64,000 nt of DNA from Deinococcus fonticola (GCF_004634215.1 NZ_SMMH01000001.1:124001-188000), one strand, 5' to 3'. Numbered from the stretch's first letter, positions 39,584-52,502 are shown. The notes: generated by a model not told the origin, from the letters alone. Translations and numbers: made by a program.

Positions 39584-41683
39584 ATGATGCGTAAACACTC
39601 CCTTCCCTTTCTTGCGGGCCTGACCCTCACGGCCCTCCTCGCGGGCTGCGGTCAACCCAGCGCCCCCACCGCCAGCCAGCCCGTCTCGGCCTCGCCCACC
39701 GGCCTGACCAGCGCCGGCTCACTGCGCTACGTACAGAACGAGGTGCTGGTCGGCTACACCGACGAAGCCTCGCTGCAAGCGGCGGCCAAAGCCATGAACG
39801 GTACGGTGCTCGACCGCCTGCCGGAAATTCAGACCGCCCTGGTGCGCGTCAGTGGCGACGCCCTGAAGGTCTCCGCCAAGGCGCGCGGCGTCTCGGGCCT
39901 GCGGTACGCCATCGTCAACTCCGCCGTGGCGAAAACCGACGTGGTGACCCACGGCGGCGCCCCGCTGGCCGCGCAGGGTGTGCCGTCCGACCAGATCTTC
40001 GACGAGCTGCCGCAGTACGCCCTCGACCCCCGGCACCTGAACGCCAAGGCCGCCTGGGACAAGGGCCTGACCGGCAAGGGCGTCATCGTGGCGGTCATGG
40101 ACGACCCCGGCGACGTGACCCACCCGGATCTGGCCGCCAACTGGGCCGGCAAGGCGTACGACGCCTACGCCAACAAGACCTACACCAGCGGCGAAGCCTG
40201 GAAGAAACTGGTCGCCAGCGACTACGCTTCACACGGCACCTTCGTGGCCTCCAGCATCGTGGCCGTGAAGAACGGCAAGGGCATCGTGGGGGTCGCGCCC
40301 GAAGCGAAGTGGTACCCCATCATGATCAACCCCGCGCGCGAGGCCACCAACGAGTTCTACTCGGACTTCGCCATTGCCCGCGCGGCCATCTGGGCAGCGG
40401 CCAACGGTGCGCGGGTCATCAACAACTCCTGGGGCGGCGGCCTGGGCGTGGGCGCCACCAAGGACGCCTTCGATTACGCCATGGATCAGGGCATCGTGGT
40501 GGTCGCCTCGGCCGGCAACACCTACCAGGATCAGTTCCAGTTTCCGGCCGGCATGCCGGGCGTGATCGCTTCGGCTGCCCTGGACGGCAGCAACCGCCGC
40601 GTGACCTTCAGCACGGCGGGGCGCCACATCTCCACCGGGGCACCCGGTCAGGACGTGATTCTGGCCAACCCCACCTGGGCGGGCGGCGGCTTTGAACTGA
40701 TTTCCGGTACGTCGTTCTCCGGCCCGTACACGGCGGGCGTGGCGGCCCTGGTGATCCAGAAGTGCCCCGAGGCCACGCCTTACCAGGTGCGCCGCGTGAT
40801 GGAAATGAATGCGGACGGCAGCATCGGCACCAACCCGAACGGCTTTGACCGTGACACGGGCTGGGGCCGACTGGACGCCGGCAAGATCGCCGCCAACCTG
40901 AACTGCGCGGCGCTGCCCGAGAAGGGCGCCAACGTAGCGGTGGAGGTGGGCTACGTCGACCTGAAGGGCACCAGCCCCGGCATCTTCGCGGACGTGATGC
41001 TGCGCGGCAAAGGCATGCGCCCCGGCGACAACACCGACTCGACCCCCTGGTATTTCACCGAGACCAATGCCCAGGGCGTCGCGCGCTTCGCCGAGATCAA
41101 GCCCGGCACCTACGACGTGTACGTGGCCGGCACCGACCTCTCGGTGACGGGGGGAGCCAACGAAGACCGCGGCACGTATATAGGTACCCTGGTCGCCACC
41201 AGCGGTTCGACCTACTCGCGCCCGGACATGAAGCGCATCCTGGTGACCGGCACCTCGCCGGACCTGAACCCGGTCGATCCTTACGAGCCGAACGATACGC
41301 CCGAAACGGCCACGCCCATCAAGTACGGCCAGACCACCCAGACCGCCTACCTGTTCGGCAAGCCGCAGGACGCCGACTACTTCAAGTTCGAGGCCAAGGC
41401 CGGCGACAAGATCACGGCCGACGTGCTGGCCCGCGCGCGCCTCGGCGGCACGCTGGACTCCTACCTGTTCCTGCTCGGCCCCGACGGCAAGACCGTGCTG
41501 GCCGACAACGATGACCGTGGCGACCCGCGCATCGATCAGGACTCGGCGGTCAGCTACACCATCGCCAAGGACGGCACGTACTACCTGCTGGTCTCCAGTT
41601 GCGCCATCTCGTGCAACCCCGAGGCCCCGGAAGACGACAACAACCCCTTCAACAAGTACCAGTTGAAACTCGTCAAGAACTGA
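39584..41683 (+). CDS. Subtilisin-like (S8) lipoprotein protease with C-terminal PPC domain
   Basis: 699-residue exported serine protease. Lipobox LLAGC (Cys 22); an inhibitor I9-like prodomain (about 50-115, NEVLVGYTDEASLQAAAKAM); catalytic domain with Asp 173 in VMDDPGD, His 217 in ASHGTFVAS, oxyanion Asn 312 in SAGN and Ser 377 in GTSFSGPYTAG. After it come a carboxypeptidase-regulatory-like strand set (FAEIKPGTYDVYVAG) and a PPC domain (ADYFKFEAKAGDKI to the end). The Asp motif reads VMDDPGD where VIDTGVD is usual. ATG 39584 has AGAGGACG upstream; 39587 is an equal alternative. Surface proteolysis, perhaps acting with the lipoprotein upstream, is inferred. Confidence 0.9.
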   Translation: MMRKHSLPFLAGLTLTALLAGCGQPSAPTASQPVSASPTGLTSAGSLRYVQNEVLVGYTDEASLQAAAKAMNGTVLDRLPEIQTALVRVSGDALKVSAKARGVSGLRYAIVNSAVAKTDVVTHGGAPLAAQGVPSDQIFDELPQYALDPRHLNAKAAWDKGLTGKGVIVAVMDDPGDVTHPDLAANWAGKAYDAYANKTYTSGEAWKKLVASDYASHGTFVASSIVAVKNGKGIVGVAPEAKWYPIMINPAREATNEFYSDFAIARAAIWAAANGARVINNSWGGGLGVGATKDAFDYAMDQGIVVVASAGNTYQDQFQFPAGMPGVIASAALDGSNRRVTFSTAGRHISTGAPGQDVILANPTWAGGGFELISGTSFSGPYTAGVAALVIQKCPEATPYQVRRVMEMNADGSIGTNPNGFDRDTGWGRLDAGKIAANLNCAALPEKGANVAVEVGYVDLKGTSPGIFADVMLRGKGMRPGDNTDSTPWYFTETNAQGVARFAEIKPGTYDVYVAGTDLSVTGGANEDRGTYIGTLVATSGSTYSRPDMKRILVTGTSPDLNPVDPYEPNDTPETATPIKYGQTTQTAYLFGKPQDADYFKFEAKAGDKITADVLARARLGGTLDSYLFLLGPDGKTVLADNDDRGDPRIDQDSAVSYTIAKDGTYYLLVSSCAISCNPEAPEDDNNPFNKYQLKLVKN

Positions 41684-41694
41684 GCTTTCTCTGC

Positions 41695-41738
41695 AAGACG
41701 GGTGTGGTGGGCTGCAAGGCCGCCCGCCCGTCTTTTTG
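41695..41738 (+). terminator. Terminator of the lipoprotein-protease operon
   Basis: AAGACGGG pairs with CCCGTCTT around a GC-rich inner hairpin (GGGC/GCCC) and is followed by a T5 run. Confidence 0.88.
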
Positions 41739-41913
41739 TTGTTCTGATCTGGCGTCTGCACGCGGGGCTTCCAGTTCCGCGCGGACAGGAAGCTGAAGCC
41801 CGGCGGCATCGGCCAAAGCGCCGGGGTGGGGAATTCGGCACTGTGTTGGGCAGGCTGTTCGGCACTGTGCGGGTCAGCACTTTTGCCGGTCTGGCAGGGT
41901 ATACTCGCGTGTC

Positions 41914-44523
<2,610 letters not shown>

Positions 44524-44531
44524 AACTTACG

Positions 44532-44562
44532 ACCAGCATCTAGGGTGAAGGTGCTGGTTTTT
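44532..44562 (+). terminator. Terminator of secA
   Basis: ACCAGCA (44532-44538) pairs with TGCTGGT (44552-44558), followed by TTTTT. Confidence 0.85.
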
Positions 44563-44595
44563 GTATACCACCTTTGATAACTGGAGTTAACAAAC

Positions 44596-44648
44596 AAGAT
44601 TGTCGGCATTTAAAGGGGGGGATTTCCCCATTGAGTGCCAACAATCTT
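44596..44648 (-). terminator. Hairpin after the nitroreductase gene
   Basis: AAGATTGTCGGCA (44596-44608) and TGCCAACAATCTT (44636-44648) pair with one mismatch; an inner GGGG/CCCC pair extends the structure. On the minus strand it begins 7 bases after the stop codon and is followed by TGTTTGTT. Confidence 0.6.
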
Positions 44649-44655
44649 TCGAGCT

Positions 44656-45450
44656 TCATTCCGTGCGTTCCGGCTTCAACCCCTGACGCTCCATCACCGC
44701 GAGCAGATGCGGCTCGCGTTTTTCCATGCTGCCGCCCTCAGCGAAGTAACTTTTCAGCAATCTGGCCCACTGGCCGGGTCTGCCGGGCCGGTGGGCAATG
44801 GGATTCATGATCTCGGTGGCGGCGCGGAGTTCTTCGGGCGTGCCGTCCCTGTACGTGTTGCGGTGAATAACCAGCGGCCGGGGCAAGCGTGGCCTGAGCG
44901 GCGTGTCTTCTGCCGAGCGCCCCACTGTCAGGGCGGCGAAGGGCAGAACACCCTCGGGCAGCTTCAGCACATCGCATAGAGCGTCCAGGTTGTTCATAAC
45001 TCCGCCGATCCAGCAGCCCTGGTAGCCCAGCATTTCTGCGGCGGTCAACAGGTTCTGCCCGGCCATCACAGCGTCCCCAATGCCGAAGTGAACGGCGATG
45101 GCAGGCCAGCTACCGGGAGCAATGGCGTTGGCTTCCAGAATCTTCTTGACACGCCTCCCGTCGGCACATACGACGAAAGCCTCCGAGGAACTGGCAATAT
45201 GGGCATTCAGCGTCAATTCGGCCACGGTTTGCCGCAGAGGCTGGTCATCTAGGTGAATGAACGAGTACAGCTGCGCGGTGGCGTCGGTAGGGGCGCGCTG
45301 CGCAGCGTACAGCACCGCGTCAAGGTGTTCGCCGGGCATGCGCAGGGGCGTACCGTCCGCATTTGTGAGGTAATGGCGGGTGGTGCGGTGATGATCATAA
45401 AAAGCGCGAACGGCTTCGGGACTCAGATAATCCGCCATACCGAGCATCAT
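44656..45450 (-). CDS. Nitroreductase-family NADPH-FMN oxidoreductase (NfsA-like)
   Basis: FMN-dependent reductase of about 264 residues, NfsA/FRP type: reduces nitroaromatics, quinones or flavins with NAD(P)H. Family blocks are FYDHHRTTRHYL near the start (FMN-binding Arg), APTDATAQLYSFIHL, AHFGIGDAV-like VHFGIGDAVMAGQNLLTAAEMLGYQGCWIGGV and LPFAALTVGR. ATG 45450 was chosen: TATAAT at 45466-45471 puts the transcript start about eight bases upstream. ATGs at 45447 and 45438 are also possible, and a longer frame to 45516 would read through the promoter and the 48-bp element. That element covers its -35 region, so it is probably regulated through it. Confidence 0.85.
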   Translation of the reverse strand: MMLGMADYLSPEAVRAFYDHHRTTRHYLTNADGTPLRMPGEHLDAVLYAAQRAPTDATAQLYSFIHLDDQPLRQTVAELTLNAHIASSSEAFVVCADGRRVKKILEANAIAPGSWPAIAVHFGIGDAVMAGQNLLTAAEMLGYQGCWIGGVMNNLDALCDVLKLPEGVLPFAALTVGRSAEDTPLRPRLPRPLVIHRNTYRDGTPEELRAATEIMNPIAHRPGRPGQWARLLKSYFAEGGSMEKREPHLLAVMERQGLKPERTE

Positions 45451-45471
45451 GACAGTTCGATCAAAATTATA

Positions 45472-45519
45472 AGAAACAAAAAATTCACGCCAGGGTTTAA
45501 TCGTGAAGCTATTCACTTA
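45472..45519 (-). promoter_or_regulatory. 48-bp element, copy 1 (nitroreductase promoter)
   Basis: Plus-strand sequence begins AGAAACAAAAAATTCACG and ends CGTGAAGCTATTCACTTA with GGGTTTAAT between. It aligns without gaps to copies at 52455 and 61052. Half-sites TTCAC, GTGAA and TTCAC are regularly spaced. The nitroreductase -10 (TATAAT) abuts it. The upstream gene on the minus strand has its own terminator, so this belongs to the nitroreductase promoter. Confidence 0.7.
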
Positions 45520-45530
45520 TTAGACAGAGG

Positions 45531-45552
45531 AAAAGGCGGCGCTGAGGCCGCC
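45531..45552 (-). terminator. Terminator of the YbjN-like gene
   Basis: GGCGGC and GCCGCC pair around a six-base loop; on the minus strand the hairpin is followed by TTTT. Confidence 0.7.
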
Positions 45553-45560
45553 CATTCCGA

Positions 45561-46016
<456 letters not shown>

Positions 46017-46132
46017 TATCGATCCTCCTAAGATCAGAACACTTCAGTGGAGCTGAGTGTGGTACAAACCCGAACAATTCTAACACCACTGGACTCAAGG
46101 CACCTGACAAGCGCGGTACACCCCAGCGAGCA

Positions 46133-46504
46133 TTAAGGCCGGGGCAGCACCGTGAGGCTGACCGGCGCGACGCCCTGGCGCGTGATGCCCAGCGCCCGCG
46201 CCGCCGTGGTCGACAGATCGATGATCCGCCCGCCACCGTTGAACGGCCCCCTGTCATTGATCTTGACCACCACACTGCGCCCGGTGGCCGTATGCCTGAC
46301 CCGAACCCAGGTGCCGAACGGCAGGAAGCGGTGCGCCGCCGTCATGCGCGTGGCGCGGTCGGCCCGCCCGCCGTAGAACACGGCGTAGCCCCGTTGAAAG
46401 ACCGACTGGGGTGTGGCCGGAATGGTTTTCGCGCTGACCCGCTGCGCGGAGCCCGAACTGAAAAGCGCGCCCGAGGCCAGCACGGCCAGCATGACCCCTT
46501 TCAA
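46133..46504 (-). CDS. RlpA-like double-psi beta-barrel protein
   Basis: 123-residue exported protein; RlpA homologues are septal lytic transglycosylases acting on peptidoglycan. After a signal peptide ([20 protein letters not shown]) comes the barrel: [54 protein letters not shown] with the DRGPF signature holding the catalytic Asp, and [14 protein letters not shown]. The SPOR domain is absent. A TTG start at 46504 is preferred: AAGGAG lies five bases upstream and it gives the signal peptide its Lys; ATG 46492 is the alternative. The TTG overlaps the upstream peptidase stop (TTGA), so the two are coupled. Confidence 0.82.
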   Translation of the reverse strand: MKGVMLAVLASGALFSSGSAQRVSAKTIPATPQSVFQRGYAVFYGGRADRATRMTAAHRFLPFGTWVRVRHTATGRSVVVKINDRGPFNGGGRIIDLSTTAARALGITRQGVAPVSLTVLPRP

Positions 46505-47547
46505 ACGTTCTCCTTGGGCGAGTGGCTCATTACGCGGTAGCCGTCCTCGGTGACCAGCACCAGATCCTCGATGCGCACGCCGCCCACGTCCGGCAGGTAC
46601 GCCCCCGGCTCGATGGTAATGATCATGCCCGGTTTCAGCACGTCCTCACTGCTGCCGCGCAGGCCCGGAGCCTCGTGAACGTCCAGCCCCACCCCGTGCC
46701 CCAGCGAGTGCGCGAATGCCTCGCCCAGTCCATGCCCAGTCAGTATGTCGCGGGCCAGCTGGTCGAGGTCGGCGGCCCGCACGCCCGGCTTCACCGCTTT
46801 GACGGCTGCTTCCTCGGCTTCCAGCACGGCATGATAGACGCGGCGCATCTCGCCCGAGGGCGTGCCGATGGCGACCGTGCGCGTCATGTCGGAGTGGTAT
46901 CCGTTCAGCCTCGCGCCCATATCCACCGTGACCAGTTCGCCGTCCTGCATGACCCGCATGGACGCTGCGCCGTGCGGCATGGCCCCACGCGGGCCACTCG
47001 CCACGATCACGTCGAACGCATTCTCTGCTCCTTCCTGGCGCAGAAAAGCCTCGATGGCCAGGGCCACGTCCCACTCGCGCACCCCCGCCTTGATCATCGG
47101 GCGGGCGTGCGCAAACGCTCGGTCGGCCAGATCTTGCGCCGCCTGCACCGCCGCGATTTCTTCCTTGCTCTTCACGGCCCGCAGGCCCTCGATCACGCCA
47201 CGCAGCGGCACCAGGGTCGCGTCCGCCCAGTACTTGCGCAGGTCTTCCAGATTCGCCACCGTCAGGTGCTCGGCCTCGAAGCCCACGCGCTGCCCCTTGA
47301 CGCTCTGCGCCGCCAGCTCGTACGTTTCCGGCGGGCGGGCAATGAGCTGTGGCAAGCGAGACTCGTCGCGCGCCTGCACGGTGTAGCGCGCGTCGGTGAA
47401 CAGCGTGGCCTCCTGCGCCGTGACCAGCACCTTGCCGTCTTTGGGGTGCGTGAAGCCCGAAATGGCCCGGACATTCGACGGCCCACTGATCCACATGGCG
47501 TCCACACCGGATCGCTGCATGGCCTCCCGCAAAGCATTGATGGTCAT
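46501..47547 (-). CDS. Xaa-Pro peptidase (M24 family, PepQ/PepP-like)
   Basis: 348-residue cytoplasmic metallopeptidase that removes residues before proline. The creatinase-type N-domain ([20 protein letters not shown]) is followed by the pita-bread fold with dinuclear-metal ligands: [19 protein letters not shown] (Asp pair), [15 protein letters not shown] (His), [11 protein letters not shown] (Glu) and [12 protein letters not shown] (Glu). TAGTTT six bases before the ATG gives a leaderless transcript. The RlpA-like gene is coupled at its 3' end. Confidence 0.9.
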   Translation of the reverse strand: MTINALREAMQRSGVDAMWISGPSNVRAISGFTHPKDGKVLVTAQEATLFTDARYTVQARDESRLPQLIARPPETYELAAQSVKGQRVGFEAEHLTVANLEDLRKYWADATLVPLRGVIEGLRAVKSKEEIAAVQAAQDLADRAFAHARPMIKAGVREWDVALAIEAFLRQEGAENAFDVIVASGPRGAMPHGAASMRVMQDGELVTVDMGARLNGYHSDMTRTVAIGTPSGEMRRVYHAVLEAEEAAVKAVKPGVRAADLDQLARDILTGHGLGEAFAHSLGHGVGLDVHEAPGLRGSSEDVLKPGMIITIEPGAYLPDVGGVRIEDLVLVTEDGYRVMSHSPKENV

Positions 47548-47718
47548 GCAAGGAAACTAGCATGCGGCCTGGAGCGCGTGGCATGCCCCTGTTGGCCAAA
47601 GCGTGTCTAGCAAGGGGCCAGATGTGAACTTCATCAGAGGTCATCCCCCGCGGAAGTGGCCGCCTCGGTGAATCCCGGCCATACGCCGCCGTTGAGCGCT
47701 ACCCCTTATGCCCAGTCT

Positions 47719-47735
47719 GTTCCCACGCTGGGAAC
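47719..47735 (+). promoter_or_regulatory. Perfect palindrome upstream of the sucCD promoter
   Basis: GTTCCCA-cgc-TGGGAAC is a perfect 7+7 inverted repeat ending 26 bases before the -10 (TATACT, 47762-47767), so it would lie just upstream of the -35 position. It looks like an operator for a dimeric regulator. Confidence 0.5.
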
Positions 47736-47761
47736 AATGCCAGCGGGCTTGAGGGGCGGCT

Positions 47762-47767
47762 TATACT
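47762..47767 (+). promoter_or_regulatory. -10 element of sucCD
   Basis: TATACT, about 62 bases before the sucC GTG; no clear -35. The leader contains a small GCCAC-cta-GTGGC hairpin and a good AAGGAGG site. The rest of the 282-base gap back to the peptidase gene shows nothing coding. Confidence 0.5.
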
Positions 47768-47829
47768 TTGAACTCGGGAAAAAAGTTGAACTGCCACCTA
47801 GTGGCGACCCATTCAAGGAGGAGAAGACC

Positions 47830-48990
<1,161 letters not shown>

Positions 48991-48991
48991 G

Positions 48992-49897
48992 ATGGGCATC
49001 CTCGTCAACAAGGACAGCAAAGTCATCGTGCAGGGCATGACCGGCAGTGAAGGCGCCAAGCACAGCCGCGCCATGAAGGAGTTCGGCACCCAGGTCGTCG
49101 CGGGCGTCACGCCCGGCAAGGGCGGGCAGACCTTCGAGGGGTGGCCCATCTACAACAGCGTGCGCGAGGCCAAAGAGAAACACGGCGCGGACGTGAGCAT
49201 CATCTTCGTGCCGCCCGCCGGGGCCGCCGACGCCGTGCTGGAAGCCGCCCACGCCGGCATTCCGCTGATCGTGCTGATCACCGAGGGCGTGCCCACCGTG
49301 GACATGATGCGCGCCGTGCAGGAAATCCGCGACCTTGACGAACTCAGCCGCGCCCAGGGCGGCAAGGGCATCCGCCTGATCGGCGGCAATTGCCCCGGCC
49401 TGGTCACCAACGGCGAGTGCAAGGTCGGCATCATGCCCAACCGCATTTATGAAAACAAAGGCCGCATCGGCCTGATCAGCCGCTCGGGCACTCTCACCTA
49501 CGAGGCCGCCAAACTGCTGAACGACGCCGGCATGGGCACCAGCACCACCGTCGGTATCGGCGGTGACCCGGTGATCGGCACGACCTTCGCGGACGTGCTC
49601 CCCATGTTCGAGGCCGACCCCGACACCGACGCCGTGCTGGTGATCGGCGAAATCGGCGGCGCCGACGAGGAAGCTGCCGCCGAGTACATTGCCCAGAACA
49701 TGAAGAAGCCCGTGGTGGCCTTCATTTCCGGTCGCAGTGCCCCCAAGGGCAAACGCATGGGCCATGCCGGCGCCATCATCATGGGCGACGTGGGCACCCC
49801 CGAAAGCAAACTCGCTGCCTTCAAGGCCGCGAACGTGCCTGTGGCCGACACCATGCCCGAGATGATCGACATGGTCAAAGCCGCACTGAACAAGTAA
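48992..49897 (+). CDS. sucD: Succinyl-CoA synthetase alpha subunit
   Basis: 301-residue partner of SucC. The CoA-binding domain starts [20 protein letters not shown]; the phosphorylated His is in [11 protein letters not shown], and GGNCPGLV and [11 protein letters not shown] are conserved. One base separates it from the sucC stop, with GGAGG near the sucC end acting as its ribosome site, so the subunits are made in step. The operon ends at the hairpin 49916-49946. Confidence 0.96.
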   Translation: MGILVNKDSKVIVQGMTGSEGAKHSRAMKEFGTQVVAGVTPGKGGQTFEGWPIYNSVREAKEKHGADVSIIFVPPAGAADAVLEAAHAGIPLIVLITEGVPTVDMMRAVQEIRDLDELSRAQGGKGIRLIGGNCPGLVTNGECKVGIMPNRIYENKGRIGLISRSGTLTYEAAKLLNDAGMGTSTTVGIGGDPVIGTTFADVLPMFEADPDTDAVLVIGEIGGADEEAAAEYIAQNMKKPVVAFISGRSAPKGKRMGHAGAIIMGDVGTPESKLAAFKAANVPVADTMPEMIDMVKAALNK

Positions 49898-49915
49898 AAG
49901 CTGGCTCTCACGGTG

Positions 49916-49946
49916 GGACGTGGCTTCGGCTGCGTCCTTTCTTTAT
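49916..49946 (+). terminator. Terminator of sucCD
   Basis: GGACG-tGGCttcgGCTg-CGTCC hairpin with a TTCG tetraloop, followed by TTTCTTTATT. Confidence 0.85.
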
Positions 49947-50014
49947 TCACCGCTTCATGAACCGATCGTCACTTAACGTCACATCGGCATCAGCCGAACT
50001 CTTACAATAAAGGT

Positions 50015-50575
50015 ATGAAGAGTCGTCTCCTTGCCCTCAGTACCCTGCTTCTTGCCGCTTCGGCCTCGGCAATCAGCATTGCTGGTTCCGTGCAGGGAAG
50101 TGCCCCCGCCGATCTGCGCGTGAGTGCGTGGGCTGTCACGGCTTTCGGGCAGCCGGTGGCGGAACTGGTCAGCGCCCCCGTGAACGGAAAGACCTTTCAG
50201 CTGGTCTTACCTGAATCTGCGCCCCCGGCCCGCGCTCTGGTGCCGGTGGACAACCGCCTGTCGTGGCCGGGCCTCATCGACTTCGGGAAGGCCACGGCCA
50301 GTGCTCAGGCTGCCGAGCTGAAACTGTTCACCTACCGCGACGTGAACGGCGACGGCAAACGCCAGGAAAATGAGCCCCTCAAGGAAGTTCGCGCTCAGGT
50401 GGGCAAAGGGGAGTTGTTCGTGGTGTGGGCCAGCGCGCCCGTGACGGTGACGGCCAGCCGGAATTACAGTGCCGACCTCAATAAAGGCTGGAATGTGATG
50501 ATGGTGGAAGTTCGCGGTGCGGTGGTCGTTAAACCGGTGGATGCCAAAACGAGCATTTCTTTAAATATTCAGTAA
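50015..50575 (+). CDS. Secreted unknown protein with a calcium-loop-like motif
   Basis: 186-residue exported protein: signal peptide MKSRLLALSTLLLAASASA, then a beta-sandwich-like domain (ISIAGSVQGSAPADLRVSAW). The stretch TYRDVNGDGKRQENEP resembles an EF-hand/dockerin-type DxNxDG calcium loop. Family not recognised. TACAAT six bases before the ATG gives a leaderless or AAAGG-led start. It has its own terminator. Confidence 0.75.
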   Translation: MKSRLLALSTLLLAASASAISIAGSVQGSAPADLRVSAWAVTAFGQPVAELVSAPVNGKTFQLVLPESAPPARALVPVDNRLSWPGLIDFGKATASAQAAELKLFTYRDVNGDGKRQENEPLKEVRAQVGKGELFVVWASAPVTVTASRNYSADLNKGWNVMMVEVRGAVVVKPVDAKTSISLNIQ

Positions 50576-50596
50576 ACCATGAATGGTCGCTCTCAC

Positions 50597-50617
50597 TCCC
50601 CCTCGTGGGGATTTTTT
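50597..50617 (+). terminator. Terminator of the secreted-protein gene
   Basis: TCCCC-ctcgt-GGGGA hairpin followed by TTTTTT. Confidence 0.85.
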
Positions 50618-50720
50618 GTTGCCATGAGGCTTTCCTGCCAACATTTTCCTGCGCCAGACTCATTTTGGTGTCAGGTGCATGTCAAGAAAGCCACCTAAGT
50701 TGAGCAGCGGAGGGATAAAA

Positions 50721-51166
50721 ATGCTTAAACCATTGCTACTGACTGGAGCCATGCTGTTCGGTACAGGCCTTGCCCAGACTGCCCCCGCGCCCACGACCAC
50801 CACCGTGAAAGTGCCGCAGACTGTGACGGACAAAGGCCTGCCTGTCCTTCAGGAGTTTCTGAAAGCCGGTGGAACGGTGCAGCTGCTGAAGGTTGCTGGC
50901 GCCGTGCCCAGCACAGTCAACGCCGGACGCCGTGAAGATAGAATTCCCGTTGAACAGTGGCAGAGTGGCCTCGCCCCCGCTTGCTGCCGTGGTGAACCGT
51001 CAGGCCGAGGCGCACACTCAGAATGGCCAGGCTCAGCCCAAAGATGGCAAAGCCGAGACTCCCGACAGACGAGGCGGATAAGGACGACAAAGGTGGGAAG
51101 CCCAGTGAAAACCCCGGCAATAAACCGGACAAGCCCACCACGCCACCCAAAGGCCCCAAAAAGTAA
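50721..51166 (+). pseudogene. Secreted low-complexity protein, two frameshifts
   Basis: Starts at ATG 50721 with GGAGGG six bases upstream and a signal peptide (MLKPLLLTGAMLFGTGLAQ), continues through PQTVTDKGLPVLQEFLKAGG, then loses sense near 50915. The next frame (+1) reads STPDAVKIEFPLNSGRVASP and QNGQAQPKDGKAETPD. Near 51065 a second +1 shift is needed to reach TDEADKDDKGGKPSENPG and PTTPPKGPKK before TAA at 51164. The three pieces together look like one ~145-residue exported protein with a charged Pro/Lys tail. Two extra bases, true decay, or sequencing error explain it equally. Function unknown. Confidence 0.6.
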
Positions 51167-51190
51167 CCCGCTAAGCCACTGATTAGCTGA

Positions 51191-51240
51191 AGGCTGCGAA
51201 TCTCCCTCGATTCAGAGGAAGTCGCAGCCTTTCATCCTTT
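51191..51240 (+). terminator. Terminator between the broken secreted gene and bshA
   Basis: AGGCTGCGA and TCGCAGCCT pair perfectly over nine bases with an inner CCTC/GAGG pair; TTTCATCCTTTT follows on the plus strand. Confidence 0.82.
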
Positions 51241-51252
51241 TCTACGAACCTT

Positions 51253-52404
51253 TCAGCACGGGCGCCGCTGGGCAATGGTCTTCACGTAAGCCTCCAGATA
51301 ACGTGGCACGATCAGGCGCGGGTGAAACCGCGTGATGGCGGCCTCACGGGCGGCCTGTCCCATGCGCTGGTAGACGTCGCGGCTGCGCAGAATTTTCAGC
51401 GCCGCGTCCGCCATCGCGTCCACGTCGCCTACATCCGTCATGAAGCCGGTCACGCCGTGCTCGACCACCTCGGGAATGCCCCCGGCACTGGAGGCGACCA
51501 CCGGCACTTCACAGGACATGGCCTCCAGCGCCGCCAGGCCGAAGCTCTCGTTGCTGCTGGGCAGCAGGAACAGGTCGCTGATCCCCAGGATGGTCTGCAC
51601 GTCCGGAAAGGAACCCAGGAAGGCCGTGCGGCCGATCACGCCCAGTTCTCGCGCCAGGTCGAAGGCCCTGGGACGCTCCGGGCCGTCCCCGATCATCAGC
51701 AAGCGGGCGGGAATTTCGCTCGACACCCGAGCAAACACCTTGACGACATCCTCTACGCGCTTGACCGGGCGGAAGTTGCTCACGTGAACGATCAACGCCT
51801 CGTCTGGGTGCGCGAATCTTGCCCGCACCGCCGGATCAGTAATCCGCACGAAGCGGTCACTGTCCACGAAGTTGTAGATCACCTCGATGTCCCGGTCGAC
51901 GCCGAACACTTCCCGCGTTTCGTTCGCCAGAAACTGAGAAACGGCAGTCACGTGGTCACTGCGTTCGATGGCGTGGCGTGTGGTGTGCTTGAAAGTGGGT
52001 TCGGCGCCTACCAGGGTGACATCCGTGCCGTGCAGCGTGGTCATGACCCGCGTTTTGCAGGTGATGGCCCTTGCATGGTTCGCCGCCGTGGCGTGCGGAA
52101 TGGCGTAGTGGGCGTGCGTGAGTTGAATGCCGTGTTCCAGAATGACTTCGGTCAGCGTGTTGGCCGCCGACAACTCCGGGAAGGGTTGCTCGAACAGGGC
52201 GTAAGCGTAGCCGCTCACCTGGTGAAAGTAAGGCCCGCGAAAGCCGCCATGATGCCCCATCAGCCGAAAGGGCATGGCGGTTCCGACAAAATGTACCTCG
52301 TGTCCGGCGTCGGCAATTTGCAGGCCCAGTTCCGTCGCGACCACCCCGGAGCCCCCCGCGCCCGTGTGGCACAGCACTGCGATTTTGAGTGAATCAGACG
52401 TCAT
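51253..52404 (-). CDS. bshA: N-acetyl-alpha-D-glucosaminyl L-malate synthase (bacillithiol synthesis)
   Basis: GT4 glycosyltransferase of 383 residues that joins UDP-GlcNAc to L-malate, the first step to bacillithiol. BshA hallmarks: [21 protein letters not shown] at the N-terminus, [14 protein letters not shown], then [18 protein letters not shown]. The donor site includes [26 protein letters not shown] and [17 protein letters not shown]. The other bacillithiol genes are not in the window. TATACT lies eight bases before the ATG, and a second promoter-like TATAAA (52446-52451, minus strand) sits next to the 48-bp element, so two start sites may exist. Confidence 0.88.
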   Translation of the reverse strand: MTSDSLKIAVLCHTGAGGSGVVATELGLQIADAGHEVHFVGTAMPFRLMGHHGGFRGPYFHQVSGYAYALFEQPFPELSAANTLTEVILEHGIQLTHAHYAIPHATAANHARAITCKTRVMTTLHGTDVTLVGAEPTFKHTTRHAIERSDHVTAVSQFLANETREVFGVDRDIEVIYNFVDSDRFVRITDPAVRARFAHPDEALIVHVSNFRPVKRVEDVVKVFARVSSEIPARLLMIGDGPERPRAFDLARELGVIGRTAFLGSFPDVQTILGISDLFLLPSSNESFGLAALEAMSCEVPVVASSAGGIPEVVEHGVTGFMTDVGDVDAMADAALKILRSRDVYQRMGQAAREAAITRFHPRLIVPRYLEAYVKTIAQRRPC

Positions 52405-52454
52405 GAATGCCGAGTATAGGTGCCAGGCGTCAGTTGCACTTCAGCTTTATAAGA

Positions 52455-52502
52455 GGAAACAAAAAGTTCACGGGAAGGTTTAATCGTGAAAATATTCACT
52501 TA
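52455..52502 (-). promoter_or_regulatory. 48-bp element, copy 2 (upstream of bshA)
   Basis: Plus strand begins GGAAACAAAAAGTTCACG and ends CGTGAAAATATTCACTTA with AAGGTTTAAT between. It is 50 bases upstream of the bshA start and separate from the ileS terminator. Adjacent minus-strand TATAAA could be its -10. Confidence 0.7.

Noticed and set aside
41834..41869. 12-base direct repeat (TTCGGCACTGTG) upstream of secA as an operator pair
   Set aside because: It is 24 bases apart but 45-80 bases above the -10, with no symmetry; too little to support a site.
45451..45516. N-terminal extension of the nitroreductase to a GTG inside the 48-bp element
   Set aside because: It would translate through a TATAAT box and the conserved element, and family homology begins later.
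52455..52502. 48-bp element as the terminator of ileS, and copy 1 as that of the YbjN-like gene
   Set aside because: Both genes have separate, better terminators before the element (52595-52623 and 45531-45552).
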